Assembly (NCBI RefSeq): GCF_004138485.1
Contig: NZ_RYEV01000004.1
Location: 1 to 64,000, forward strand
Direction of reading: 5' to 3'
From: Peristeroidobacter soli
GTDB lineage: Bacteria > Pseudomonadota > Gammaproteobacteria > Steroidobacterales > Steroidobacteraceae
DNA length: 64,000 nucleotides
Under the pieces are notes generated by a model. That model had not been told where the DNA came from. It ran no database searches and saw only the letters and a list, made by a program, of their open reading frames with translations. Shown one piece after another: positions 18,697-27,494 of the stretch; the first letter of the stretch is position 1; each line of letters opens with the position of its first letter. Position numbers and translations under genes: made by a program.

Positions 18697-19151
18697 CTAA
18701 GCGACTTTGTCCATCGTCTCGAACTCGGCCGGTGAACGGTAGCCGAGCGTAGAGTGACGACGTTGCCGATTGTAGAACACCTCGATCCATTCGAAGATGT
18801 CCTGGCGTGCTTCATCTCGCGTGAGATAGCGACGATGATGCACGAGTTCGACTTTCAGCGTGTGAAAGAAGCTTTCGACCACTGCGTTGTCCCAGCAGTT
18901 GCCCTTGCGGCTCATCGAGCAGTCGATGCCGTGCGTGGCCAGCAGCCGCTGATAATCTCCGGCCGCGTATTGAACTCCACGGTCAGAGTGATGCAGCAGT
19001 CCGGGATGCGGCTTGCGCCGCCACAGTGCCATCGTCAGCGCCTGCGTCGCCAGATCCGCAGTCAGACGTTCGCCCATCGCCCAGCCGATCACGGCTCGCG
19101 AGTACAGATCGAGCACCACGGCCAGATACAACCAGCCTTGCGCCGTCCACA
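18697..19151 (-). pseudogene. IS3 transposase orfB, 3' exon
   Basis: The C-terminal half of an IS3-family DDE transposase. It reads WTAQGWLYLAVVLDLYSRA, then the second catalytic Asp in LLHHSDRGVQY and the catalytic Glu in NAVVESFFHTLK, and ends at a TAG-class stop at 18697. The 5' boundary at 19151 is set by the predicted intron junction. Joined to the 5' exon (21437-21845) it gives 864 nt, exactly 288 codons, i.e. a 287-residue orfB of normal length. Function therefore depends on splicing of the intron. Confidence 0.85.
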
Positions 19152-19236
19152 GTGGAGTGAGAGACCGGGCGTAGTCGAACTATTTCCCGGTCTCTCCGCC
19201 CCGAACCGGACTTGCACCTTTCAGCGCATCCGGCTC
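19152..19236 (-). ncRNA. Group II intron domains V and VI
   Basis: Domain V is at 19202-19236 (minus strand): GAGCCGGATGCGCTGAAAG followed by GTGCAAGTCCGGTTCG, which folds into the standard hairpin with a GAAA loop and the catalytic AGC-like base. Domain VI follows: GAGAGACCGGG at 19186-19196 pairs perfectly with CCCGGTCTCTC at 19159-19169. An A at 19158, seven bases from the predicted 3' splice site, is positioned as the branch-point. The RNA ends AC, fitting the AY rule. Confidence 0.85.
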
Positions 19237-19242
19237 TCCATC

Positions 19243-20767
19243 TCAAGTGTTGCTCATAGCAAAGACGAGATCAGCGTAATGCGATTCGAATGTATTGTGC
19301 TTCTCTTCGCGCAAGATGTACGGATTGCCTTGCGGCAGCCGCCACTTGAACTGACCCTTCCGGCTCGTCACCAGTCGCCGCAGTGTGATTTCTCGGAAGG
19401 CTCCGCGACTATCCGGCCCTGGTAGGCCCCAGGTTTTGGCCCGCCCGGGTTCCGGAGCACGCACCCACTGACGACAGAGGGTTTTGAGGGTGGCTCGATA
19501 TTTTCGACCGAGCCAGTGCCCGAGCTTCCAGAACACGATCCGATCCAATCGCTGGAACACAGTTGCCGTGTAGTCGGTGAACCGGTAAAACTCTGCCCAT
19601 CCTGCGAGGATACGATTCAGAGATTCCACCTGGTCAATTTTGTTGATGCTGTAGTTGCCCGACAGTTCTTTGACAAGTTTCTGTGCAAGTCCCCGGTATT
19701 TCGCCCACGGTATCGTTGTGACGGGCCGCATGCTCCCACGAGGTCCTCGTTTGCGGATAATCCGGTGGCCGAGAAAGACAAAGCCGTCGTTCACGTGAGT
19801 GATATGGGTTTTCGCCATATTGAGCGTGAGCTTCAGTTTGCCTTCCAGAAAGGCCCGGCAGGCTTCACGCACTTCCTCTGCATGCGCCTTGGTACCTTTC
19901 ACCACCACCGTAAAATCATCTGCATATCGGCAGTATGCCACCGCTGGCTTCCACTGCCGGCCTTCTCTCACAGTAATAGGTCGCCGCTTGAGAATGCCAA
20001 AGTTCCACGCCCACCGGTCTTTCCGCACTTTGCTTGCTCAGGTAGTTCGTTTCCATCCACTGATCAAACTCGTTGAGCATGATGTTGGATAGCAGTGGGG
20101 ATAGGACTCCCCCCTGTGGAACGCCTTCGCTGGCAGCGCGAAAGAGACCGTGATCGACGCGACCGGCCTTGATGAGTCTCCACAACAATGCCAGAAAACG
20201 CTGATCTGCAATGCGCTTACGAACGGCTCTCATCAGCAGCCGATGATGGACGGTATCGAAGTAGCTGGCGAGGTCACCTTCAATAATCCAGCGACCAGAC
20301 ACGCTTGATTCATCGCCGTCCTGCAGCTGCAACTTGATCGTTCGTATCGCATGGTGGACGCTGCGTTCGGGTCTGAAGCCGTAGGAGAGCCGATGAAAAT
20401 CGCTCTCCCAGATCGGCTGCATCGCCATCAGCATGGCCCGCTCCACGATTCGATCCCGCAGACTCGGGATGCCCAGAGGCCGCAGTTTCTTCTTGTCACT
20501 TGCTTTAGGAATATACACACGTCGCGCCGGCAACGGCTCATAAGTGCCCGCCAACAGCTCGTTACGTATCCTCGATAGCTCTGTAGGGAGATCGATCTCC
20601 ATACGTTGCTTGTCGATTCCGTCTATCCCCGCCGTTCGCGCACCCCGTGAGGCCAAGGTCACGCGCGCAGCTTCCGCGAGCCAAGTTCTATCGGTAATCA
20701 GTCGCAGGAGTCGATCGAACTTGCGTTCTTTGTTATCCGTTGACCATCTCGCCAGCTTGTCCTGCAT
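19243..20767 (-). pseudogene. ltrA: Group II intron reverse transcriptase/maturase, frameshifted
   Basis: An LtrA-type reverse transcriptase and maturase that supports splicing and retrohoming of its intron. The ATG at 20767 (MQDKLARWS) starts a frame with RT domains including PLGIPSLRDRIVERA, YGFRPERSVHHAI, EGDLASYFDTVHH and GVPQGGVLSPLLSNI. This frame is lost after NYLSKQ at about 20030. The following frame, entered at about 20028, carries the catalytic YADD box (CRYADDF), NMAKTHITHVNDGFVFLGH and the maturase domain, ending at 19243. Dropping one A from the CAAAGTG run at 20027-20033 would rejoin them. This is either a true one-base insertion or a homopolymer sequencing error. No HNH endonuclease domain is evident. 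Confidence 0.88.
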
Positions 20768-21436
20768 TTCGCCGATTATCAAAGGTCTTCACCTCATTGC
20801 AGTCGGCTAATTTGCCGCACAAGCTTCAGACTGCTCCCCTTCGCCATGTGACAGGCTTTCCCTGTCGCTGACTACTACGAGAGCTCCGCCAACTTGGACA
20901 GCCTCGGAGGGCACACCCCCTTAACATCTGTTCCAAGCCTTCCCTAGTTCACATGTCTGGACTCGAACACACGGGCGAGGTTGCCTATCGCAGTCTTTAT
21001 CCTTGCTTGCCGCAAGTCGTCGCAGGTGGTTTGGTCTAGCGACGCTCTTCCCAAACCGCATCACCGGACCACCTACATGTTGGTCCAGCGATTTGCCAGT
21101 TGGCGCATACGTGTTACCAGTTGGCACACCCACGTCCTGCCTGTTAAGTCGTGTAGGCAGGGGTGACATTTCAACCCTCAGATGCGTTTCAAATAGGTTC
21201 GTGTTCCTCAACCGTCCCATGCTCAGCCTAGAGACTCATCTTGGCGTAACGACTTCGCCTCAAGCCCCGTTATCTGCGGACTTCGTCACCTTGTCAGTGT
21301 CCGACAAGTCACCGCCGCTTCGGCTCACTTCTTCTCGTAGCAGAAGAAGGGCATCTTCATAACTCGATGCATTCCACACATGCTCAAGCGCTGTTTCCCC
21401 CTCAATGCGGCGGGGACTGGCAGCGTCTAGGCGTAC

Positions 21437-21845
21437 CGTAGCTGATGTCCCCAGCCCATACGCGATTGGGCTGAGCGACGCTGAACGCGCGGTCCAGCGT
21501 GTTCTCGGCCACCGGCCATCGATGAGCGGACAGCGTCGTCGCGCGCCACTTGCGAGCGCTCTTGGCGCGTATCTGGGCTGTTCTCATCAGTCCAGCGACA
21601 CGGTTCTCGCCGACGCGATGGCCTTGGGCCCTCAACTCGTGGGTGATCCGCGGGCTGCCATAGGTACCCCGTGAACGCTGGTGAGCTTCGCGAATCTCCC
21701 CTAGCAGCTGATCATTGGCCCGCGTCCGTGCGCTCGGTGGTCGATCTCGCCAAGCGCAATAGCCGGAGACCGATACACCCAGCGCCGAGCACATCAAACC
21801 CACAGCAAAGCGGCCAATGTTGTCCCGGATGGCTCGGAACCTCAT
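21437..21845 (-). pseudogene. IS3 transposase orfB, 5' exon
   Basis: The N-terminal half of the IS3-family orfB. It begins at the ATG at 21845, overlapping the orfA stop, as is normal for the programmed frameshift arrangement. It carries the HTH_21-like segment around RSRGTYGSPRITHELRAQG and the first catalytic Asp in RVWAGDIS. The coding sequence continues for a few codons into the intron before a stop near 21402, which would give a truncated product from unspliced RNA. Confidence 0.85.
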
Positions 21846-22162
21846 TTCACGTCCTTCGCGAAGAACGCCGCCGCTCGCTTTAAAAAATCGCGTTCCGCGG
21901 TCACCCGCGCCAGCTCTCGACGCAATCGAGCCAGCTCCTCCTGATCGCCCTTGACCTCACCTCGCGTTTTGCCTGCCGCCTGCGCGTCACGTTCTTCTCG
22001 TGACCATCGATGCAGCATGTTGTCGTTGATTCCAAGCTCACGCGCGATCTGCGACAGAGGCTTGCCGGACTCCCGCACCAAACGCACAGCCTCCGATTTG
22101 TACTCGTCGCTGTATTGCTTTCTCGTTCTCTGCTCTGACACTTCCAACCTCCAACTTCGCAT
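21842..22162 (-). CDS. IS3-family transposase orfA
   Basis: The small DNA-binding protein of an IS3-family element. It has the helix-turn-helix around YKSEAVRLVRESGKPLSQIA with GINDNMLHRW, then a leucine-zipper-like coiled coil (LARLRRELARVTAERDFLK). The ATG at 22162 is chosen; a GTG at 22186 is an alternative. It overlaps orfB by four bases, and a full transposase would be made by -1 frameshifting plus intron splicing. Confidence 0.88.
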   Translation of the reverse strand: MRSWRLEVSEQRTRKQYSDEYKSEAVRLVRESGKPLSQIARELGINDNMLHRWSREERDAQAAGKTRGEVKGDQEELARLRRELARVTAERDFLKRAAAFFAKDVK

Positions 22163-22358
22163 TGTCCACCTTTTGGTGGTCTCCACGAAATCGGGGGACG
22201 ATCACTACATTCCGCAGCGCTAGGTAGCGCGATCACGCGACAGAACGTCGCCCGGTTTTATCATCCTGCCCTGCACTCACTTCGATCAGGTGGTACCCGA
22301 GAGCAAGAGCCGGTGGAAACATCGCTAGATCGATGGGTGATCAAAGGTCCACTCCCAC

Positions 22359-24977
22359 TCAAGATCGAGTTTCGAACTTCAATTTGAATGTCCGGATCTC
22401 ATACGGCTTGAGATCGAAGACAATTCGATTCGACGCCGATGCGATCGCTGCGCCATCCTCTTCGATGAGACTGCTTTCATGGACCCTTCCAACATCACTG
22501 CTGAAATTGATACTTGCTCCTCGGGTCGGCCTACCAGCCGCTTCGTACACTCGCAGCACCGTCGCACCATCGGCTGCTAACTTCAATGCAGACACGACGA
22601 CATTGTCTTGAGAAACAGAAAGCAGCCCCCAACTCGCAGCAACATCGCCAGGGTGAGATATTGCTGACTCCGCGAGCAGCGGATGATTGAACTCAAGACC
22701 TGCACGCCAGGGCAGCGTGGCTCGCCAATCGCCTACGTGGGGAACCAGCGCATAGTCGAGAGTGAACACTCGGCCCATCTCGTTTCTGCCGGCCTTGTTT
22801 CCCGTCGAGCGTCCCAGCGAAAGCATGAGCATGCCGTCGGCGACATTGCCGCCGGGCAAGCCACGGTTCAACAGCGTGAGTCCCTGATGTCCGTCGCTGT
22901 AATCGATCCAGTTCTGCGCGGGCCATTCTTGCATGGTCTTGCGCTCGATCGCCCCGAATGGAATTTCGTGCGTCGCGACGCCTTTCGTCATCACCGTGGG
23001 AAACACCGCTCGGTATCGAACGTGGTCCTCCTGGTTTGTGATAGTGGTGCGAATATCGATGCGGGCGAGGTCGTGGTACAAACGGACCCGCGTCGCGTAG
23101 CCGTTGGTGCCAAAAGGATGAGCGACATCGAACTGGGAAAACACCGGCCCAACCGTCGTCTTACCGCCATAGCTCGTGAGGGTACCGCCGCCGCCGCCGC
23201 CGAAGTCAGAACTCCACAGTGTGCGAGCCGGTCGGGGAGCCGGGATGGGCATTTGCATCGCCGTGAGCCGTCCGGGGTTGAGTTCCAAATCGATTTCGAA
23301 CCAGTCTCCAGCATCGTCTTCGCGCGCGACGAGATTCCCGGATGAGGCGAGTACCTCCCAGTTCCTATCCTTGACGACGAGACTCGTCATCGCGCCCGTC
23401 CAGAGGTTGAACGTTGCCCTGTACAGGCTGTTCTCGATGCTGCTGGAGTCTTCATGCATGCTCGTGCGGGAATTGGTCGGTACATCATGTGGACCCGGCC
23501 CATGGGATATGGCATGGTAGATCGCAAGCCCCAGCGCGGGAACTTCCCGCGCAATGAAACAGATGCGGGCACGACGGATTCCTCCGTCCCTATCGCGTTC
23601 GGTACTCAGAATCTGAACGGGCACCGATCTGCCTTTCTCATCGAGCAGCCCGATCTGCCGCACGTGCGACTCCCGGAAGGCAACGTCCACTTCGGCAAGG
23701 TCGGTGCGCGACCAGCTCAGTGTGTTGAACACGGCGACGGGCACACCTTTGCCTGACGTGTCGATGCGCGCGAGAATGGTGTCCACGGCTCGCCCGGTCT
23801 CGCTCTGCGCCGTGCGCCGTGCCTGCCCATAGGTTCGCGCGACTTCATCGTAAACGTGATCTGCCATGACACCGATGGCCGGGTCGTGTGCCTGGTTGAA
23901 CAGGACCTGCTCCCAGGCTTGTTCAAGGCCGACGGGACGGGCTTTGCCACCAAGGACCGAGGCTACCACACTGAGCTTCTCCGCCGTCAGGAGCAGTCCT
24001 TCGGTCTCCCGCATGGTCTGCTTCATTTCGATTCGGGTGCTGTATCCACCGCGGAAGATCGGATTGAGCTCCCCGGTCACGACGGGTTGCGTGGCACGCT
24101 GTGCAACGATCGTCTCGAAATCTGCTGGCGTTGCAAACTGAGTGCTGAATGGCTGGTTTGGTGATCGATTGAATCGAGCGAGCATGACCGGAATCACTTC
24201 TTCCGGAGGAAAAACGTCAGCGCCGGCAATCAGCGCCCGCTCATGACCTCGACTGAATGGCGTGAGCTGATCAAACACATCGACCAGTCGGTTGTCGAAC
24301 TCGATCTCCGTGGTGGGGGTTTTGCCAGGGTAGAAAATGCCGTAGCCCAATGGCAACCAGAATGCCGGTATCCGCGTCCCATCGATGCCTTGCCATAGGA
24401 ACTCGCTCGGAGTGCTGCGGTCCGGTGCGCCACGCTGAAACCAATAGGACTTCATACCAGCGAGCTTCAGGATTTGCGGCATTTGGGCATTGTGACCGAA
24501 CGTGTCGATCGCCCAGCCCGTAGTCACGTCATAGTTCAACCGCTTCCGAAAGTAGCTTTTACTCATCAGATACTGGCGCACGATGGCCTCTCCAGTGGGC
24601 ACGTTGCTGTCGTGCATCGTGTAAGTGCCGCCGACGATCTGCACTCTTCCCTGCCTTAGCAGCTCGCGAAACTCGCCTTCCTTCTCGGGATACCGATCGA
24701 GAAACGGCTTCACATAGCACATTTGATCGAGCACGAACCGATATTCAGGGTAATTCTCGAGCAGCTCAAGCGCTTTGAGAATATTTGGTAGCCCAATCTG
24801 TAGGTATTCCTCGCGCGTTTTGAAGACCTGCCCTTCCCAGTGTGAGTGCGGGATGACGAAGACTCGCTGAGTGAGCGCGCCTCCATTGGCCAAGGCGGAC
24901 GTCGCAAGCAGTAACTGCAGTGCCAGTAGTCCGCAACGGACCAACCTCGCAGGGGGCGTGGCATGGAATGGCGTCAT
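22359..24977 (-). CDS. Secreted GH38 alpha-mannosidase-like protein
   Basis: A glycoside hydrolase family 38 enzyme, expected to release alpha-linked mannose. The 872-residue product begins with a signal peptide (RCGLLALQLLLATSALANG, about residues 14-32). The N-terminal catalytic domain has HSHWE at 44-48, where characterised family members have an Asp zinc ligand in place of Glu, and WAIDTFGHNAQMP with the nucleophile Asp near 158. The helical middle domain contains FNQAHDPAIGVMADHV, holding a further zinc-ligand-type His. The rest is the beta-sandwich C-terminal region, with LYRATFNLWTGAMTSLVV. Length is normal. It reads in the same direction as GH13, SSS and PhyH genes upstream and is probably part of that regulon, though a 516-bp gap separates it from GH13. 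Confidence 0.9.
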   Translation of the reverse strand: MTPFHATPPARLVRCGLLALQLLLATSALANGGALTQRVFVIPHSHWEGQVFKTREEYLQIGLPNILKALELLENYPEYRFVLDQMCYVKPFLDRYPEKEGEFRELLRQGRVQIVGGTYTMHDSNVPTGEAIVRQYLMSKSYFRKRLNYDVTTGWAIDTFGHNAQMPQILKLAGMKSYWFQRGAPDRSTPSEFLWQGIDGTRIPAFWLPLGYGIFYPGKTPTTEIEFDNRLVDVFDQLTPFSRGHERALIAGADVFPPEEVIPVMLARFNRSPNQPFSTQFATPADFETIVAQRATQPVVTGELNPIFRGGYSTRIEMKQTMRETEGLLLTAEKLSVVASVLGGKARPVGLEQAWEQVLFNQAHDPAIGVMADHVYDEVARTYGQARRTAQSETGRAVDTILARIDTSGKGVPVAVFNTLSWSRTDLAEVDVAFRESHVRQIGLLDEKGRSVPVQILSTERDRDGGIRRARICFIAREVPALGLAIYHAISHGPGPHDVPTNSRTSMHEDSSSIENSLYRATFNLWTGAMTSLVVKDRNWEVLASSGNLVAREDDAGDWFEIDLELNPGRLTAMQMPIPAPRPARTLWSSDFGGGGGGTLTSYGGKTTVGPVFSQFDVAHPFGTNGYATRVRLYHDLARIDIRTTITNQEDHVRYRAVFPTVMTKGVATHEIPFGAIERKTMQEWPAQNWIDYSDGHQGLTLLNRGLPGGNVADGMLMLSLGRSTGNKAGRNEMGRVFTLDYALVPHVGDWRATLPWRAGLEFNHPLLAESAISHPGDVAASWGLLSVSQDNVVVSALKLAADGATVLRVYEAAGRPTRGASINFSSDVGRVHESSLIEEDGAAIASASNRIVFDLKPYEIRTFKLKFETRS

Positions 24978-25493
24978 ATCAAGGGGTCTCCGCGCGTTCG
25001 ATGACTAGCAGCCCGCGAGCGCTGCATGCCGACATCGACCCGACATCTCGTTAGCTGCCGCGCGCGGCGTAGTACCATCGATGAGACACGCAATCCGGCT
25101 CGGCCAATGGAGCACCGCAGTGCGGGATCGTCGGAGTGATAACGCTCCGCAACTCAAAAGCCTACGCATGTGCGCGGTTGCGGCTCCCCGGAAGAATCGC
25201 ATCGACAAGAAATGCCCGTGGCATCGATCGTTGGCATCGATCTGACCGGTTGAACGAGCCGGCCGACCCCAACGAAAAACAGATACAACGCCCTTCACAG
25301 GCCGCTCGCAGCGCTGCGTCGGCTCCTGTTACAGCCAGCTCGGAGCCTACCGCGGTCCAGCTACTGCCAGCCATTGACGCGACCAGGGTGATCGTGCCCT
25401 CATCGCGTACATACGCAATCTGGTTGCGGCGCTAGTCCACCGCCGTATTCTTCACGCACGGATGTCGCGAATGAATTCCTCCGATGACGCGGC
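24978..25493. other. 516-bp gap between GH38 and GH13 genes
   Basis: No gene was recognised. Short frames on both strands are GC-driven and carry no motifs. The length is enough for a separate GH38 promoter, but none could be fixed. Confidence 0.4.
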
Positions 25494-27380
25494 TCACGTA
25501 CCGTCTTCGGGTGGCGTAACCTCAATTTTCAGTATTCCAAGGCCGCCCCCCGGAGTTTTGTCAGGCTTTACGGTATAGGGAAAGTTCGCGAGTTCTTGTC
25601 TTGAGTACATTCTTGGTTCCGTGCCCCTCCAAAGATCGGTCACTCTGTATTTGGCTCCCGGCGTGTCACCGAGACGATCCACCGGAACTTTCAGCTGCAG
25701 CAGCGCCTCAGACTTCGTATCGCGATTCGCCATCACGATGATGGCCGTGTCTTCCTTCCATCGCATGTAGGGCACGGGCACATCGATGCTTGAAATATGG
25801 GGAACCGCCATGAGCTGCGGCTCAAGATCACTGCGCATCCACGGGGCGAGCACGGCACGCTCTTGCTTGCGAATCGCTAGCATTTTGGATACGTCATCGA
25901 GCATGTCTCGATGATGAGACTGCGTGAGTTCACTCCAGTCCAGCATGGACCCGTAGAGCCACCGACCTTTGCCAGGGCTTTTTCCGCCATAGAGGTTCGG
26001 GGAAAGCGTAGGTAGGGCATGAAATTTAGCATCGAACTCTTCGCCTGCCATGAAGATGGGAATCATGGGCGTGAACAGAAACGCATAACCGAACAGCGCT
26101 CGGCTTCCCTGGGCAACGTAGGGGTTCTGATCTAAGGAAAAGCCGTCCCAGCCGTTATCGTGGGTGCTGAGCAGTACTGATGACAGACCATCACCGAGCG
26201 TTCGCAGATTGAGCTTGAAATCAGGCAGCCATCCGTCAACGATCATGGCGCCCGTTCTAATGGGGATAGGGTTTCCCGCAAAATTCCCCAGAATATTGAC
26301 CCCGCTCAAGGTCCACTGTGCCCCATCGCCCTTGCGTGTCACGATAATGTCACGAATCGGCCGCGTCGAGGCTTGGTCTTTTCTCGGCGCGCCCGAAACG
26401 CTCGTGACTCGCAACTGGACATCAGCGACTTCATCGGTTGGAACAAAGAAATCCATTCGTGGCGATACCTCGTCGGCGAGTCCGTTGAGCCGCACCTGTA
26501 GGTCATCGCTCTCTTCGGTCGTTCCGGTGGATTTGCCGCCGTCCGCAAATTGAATCTCAACCCTGTAACTGCCCGCCTTACCGAATTTCTGGCTGTAGAA
26601 CGTGGATACATCGTCCGCGAGGTCGGTGGCGCGAGCGTCCCCTTGCTTGAAATCCGTCACCCCAGAAATCACGCGACCAACCTCCGGAAATAGGACAATG
26701 GGCCGCCCAGCGGCCGCGGCATTCTTCCGGATTCTCGACCATAGATCGGGACGATAAATGTCGACGTCGAGCCGAAACCCATCGACACCATATCGGACAA
26801 CATAATCCGTCCAGACCTGCACCCACCAGTCGTCGAGGTCCGTGTGGCCTCCATACCAGTCGTAGTCGATCATTCCGAAGCTGCTGCCCCGAAACCAATG
26901 AGGATGCCGCTTGATCAATGGGCTTTCGGGCATGACACCGTGCGTGATTGCGTCGAGAAAAATCTTGATGCCGCGCCGATGCGCCTCGTCGATCATTGCC
27001 TTGAACTGTTCGGGCATGCCCAGAGATGGGTCGAGCTTGTCAGGTTCGATCGTCGCATATTGCGTCCAAACGTTGTAGAAGTGATGGGGATCGGAAAGCG
27101 AGTGGCCCGACAACCAGATAGCCGTAATTCCCAGATCCTGCAGGTAAGCAAGGCGTGCTTTCAGACTCTCGAAGTTTCCGCTTTCGGGACCACTGGGCGA
27201 GGTGAACGATTTAGTTGCGATCTCGTAGATGACGAGGTCTTTCGCCCATTCCGGCGTCGCTGGTAACCGGGAAGTCGGCGTGCGTGTCACATCTTCCGCG
27301 TGAATACCGAGAGCGACGAGTGCAGCGAAAACGCCAAAGAATAGCCCCGGACAAGACCTGGGCCGATCGATCTGAAGCAT
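25494..27380 (-). CDS. Secreted GH13 alpha-amylase-family protein with barrel insert
   Basis: A glycoside hydrolase family 13 protein of 628 residues from the ATG at 27380 (a TTG upstream is possible). A signal segment, PGLFFGVFAALVALGIHA, suggests export. Barrel landmarks in order are LVIYEIATKSFTS, LQDLGITAIWLSG, the nucleophile Asp in GFRLDVD (residue 205), the acid/base Glu in LFPEVGR (233) and the transition-state Asp in LLSTHDNG (408). The family His segment is replaced in part (FLDAITHGV). Residues 233-408 span about 175 positions, far more than usual, because a beta-rich, carbohydrate-binding-like segment (about 265-380) is inserted between the second and third catalytic residues. A C-terminal beta domain ends the protein. 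The SSS symporter gene lies just upstream. Confidence 0.88.
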   Translation of the reverse strand: MLQIDRPRSCPGLFFGVFAALVALGIHAEDVTRTPTSRLPATPEWAKDLVIYEIATKSFTSPSGPESGNFESLKARLAYLQDLGITAIWLSGHSLSDPHHFYNVWTQYATIEPDKLDPSLGMPEQFKAMIDEAHRRGIKIFLDAITHGVMPESPLIKRHPHWFRGSSFGMIDYDWYGGHTDLDDWWVQVWTDYVVRYGVDGFRLDVDIYRPDLWSRIRKNAAAAGRPIVLFPEVGRVISGVTDFKQGDARATDLADDVSTFYSQKFGKAGSYRVEIQFADGGKSTGTTEESDDLQVRLNGLADEVSPRMDFFVPTDEVADVQLRVTSVSGAPRKDQASTRPIRDIIVTRKGDGAQWTLSGVNILGNFAGNPIPIRTGAMIVDGWLPDFKLNLRTLGDGLSSVLLSTHDNGWDGFSLDQNPYVAQGSRALFGYAFLFTPMIPIFMAGEEFDAKFHALPTLSPNLYGGKSPGKGRWLYGSMLDWSELTQSHHRDMLDDVSKMLAIRKQERAVLAPWMRSDLEPQLMAVPHISSIDVPVPYMRWKEDTAIIVMANRDTKSEALLQLKVPVDRLGDTPGAKYRVTDLWRGTEPRMYSRQELANFPYTVKPDKTPGGGLGILKIEVTPPEDGT

Positions 27381-27494
27381 GGACGAATATTCTCCGGCTG
27401 GATTGAACAACAGCCCGGATTGGCCGGACTCCTCCGGTCGTCCATGACGTCACCTACCGTTGTGGTGACTCGCTCGGAAGCGCCGCGGCCTTGG

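Larger units (their letters stand above)
19152..21436 (-). mobile_element. Group II intron inserted in the IS3 transposase
   Basis: A 2285-bp self-splicing intron on the minus strand. The 5' exon ends GACATCAGCTACG at 21437, and the intron begins GTACGCCTAG at 21436. The 3' end is CACTCCAC at 19152, with the 3' exon starting TGTGGACGG. Joining these exons restores the reading GDISY-VWTAQGW expected of the family. Domain V and domain VI hairpins lie just before the 3' end, and a maturase/reverse transcriptase gene sits in the domain IV position. The ~670 bases between the 5' end and the maturase start would be domains I-III. The GTACG start differs from the more usual GTGYG, so the 5' boundary is less certain than the 3' one. 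Confidence 0.85.
18661..22209 (-). mobile_element. IS3-family insertion sequence carrying a group II intron
   Basis: The element contains orfA and an orfB split by an intron. Its ends are imperfect inverted repeats. The right end, read inward on the minus strand, starts TGTAGTGATCGTCCCCCGA at 22209, and the left end reads GGCTATGATCTTCCCCCGA from about 18661. Both continue to a shared CGGAGAC or CGTGGAGAC segment. Flanking target duplications were not obvious, so the exact outer bases are approximate to a few nucleotides. Without the intron the element would be about 1.26 kb, normal for the family. Confidence 0.75.
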
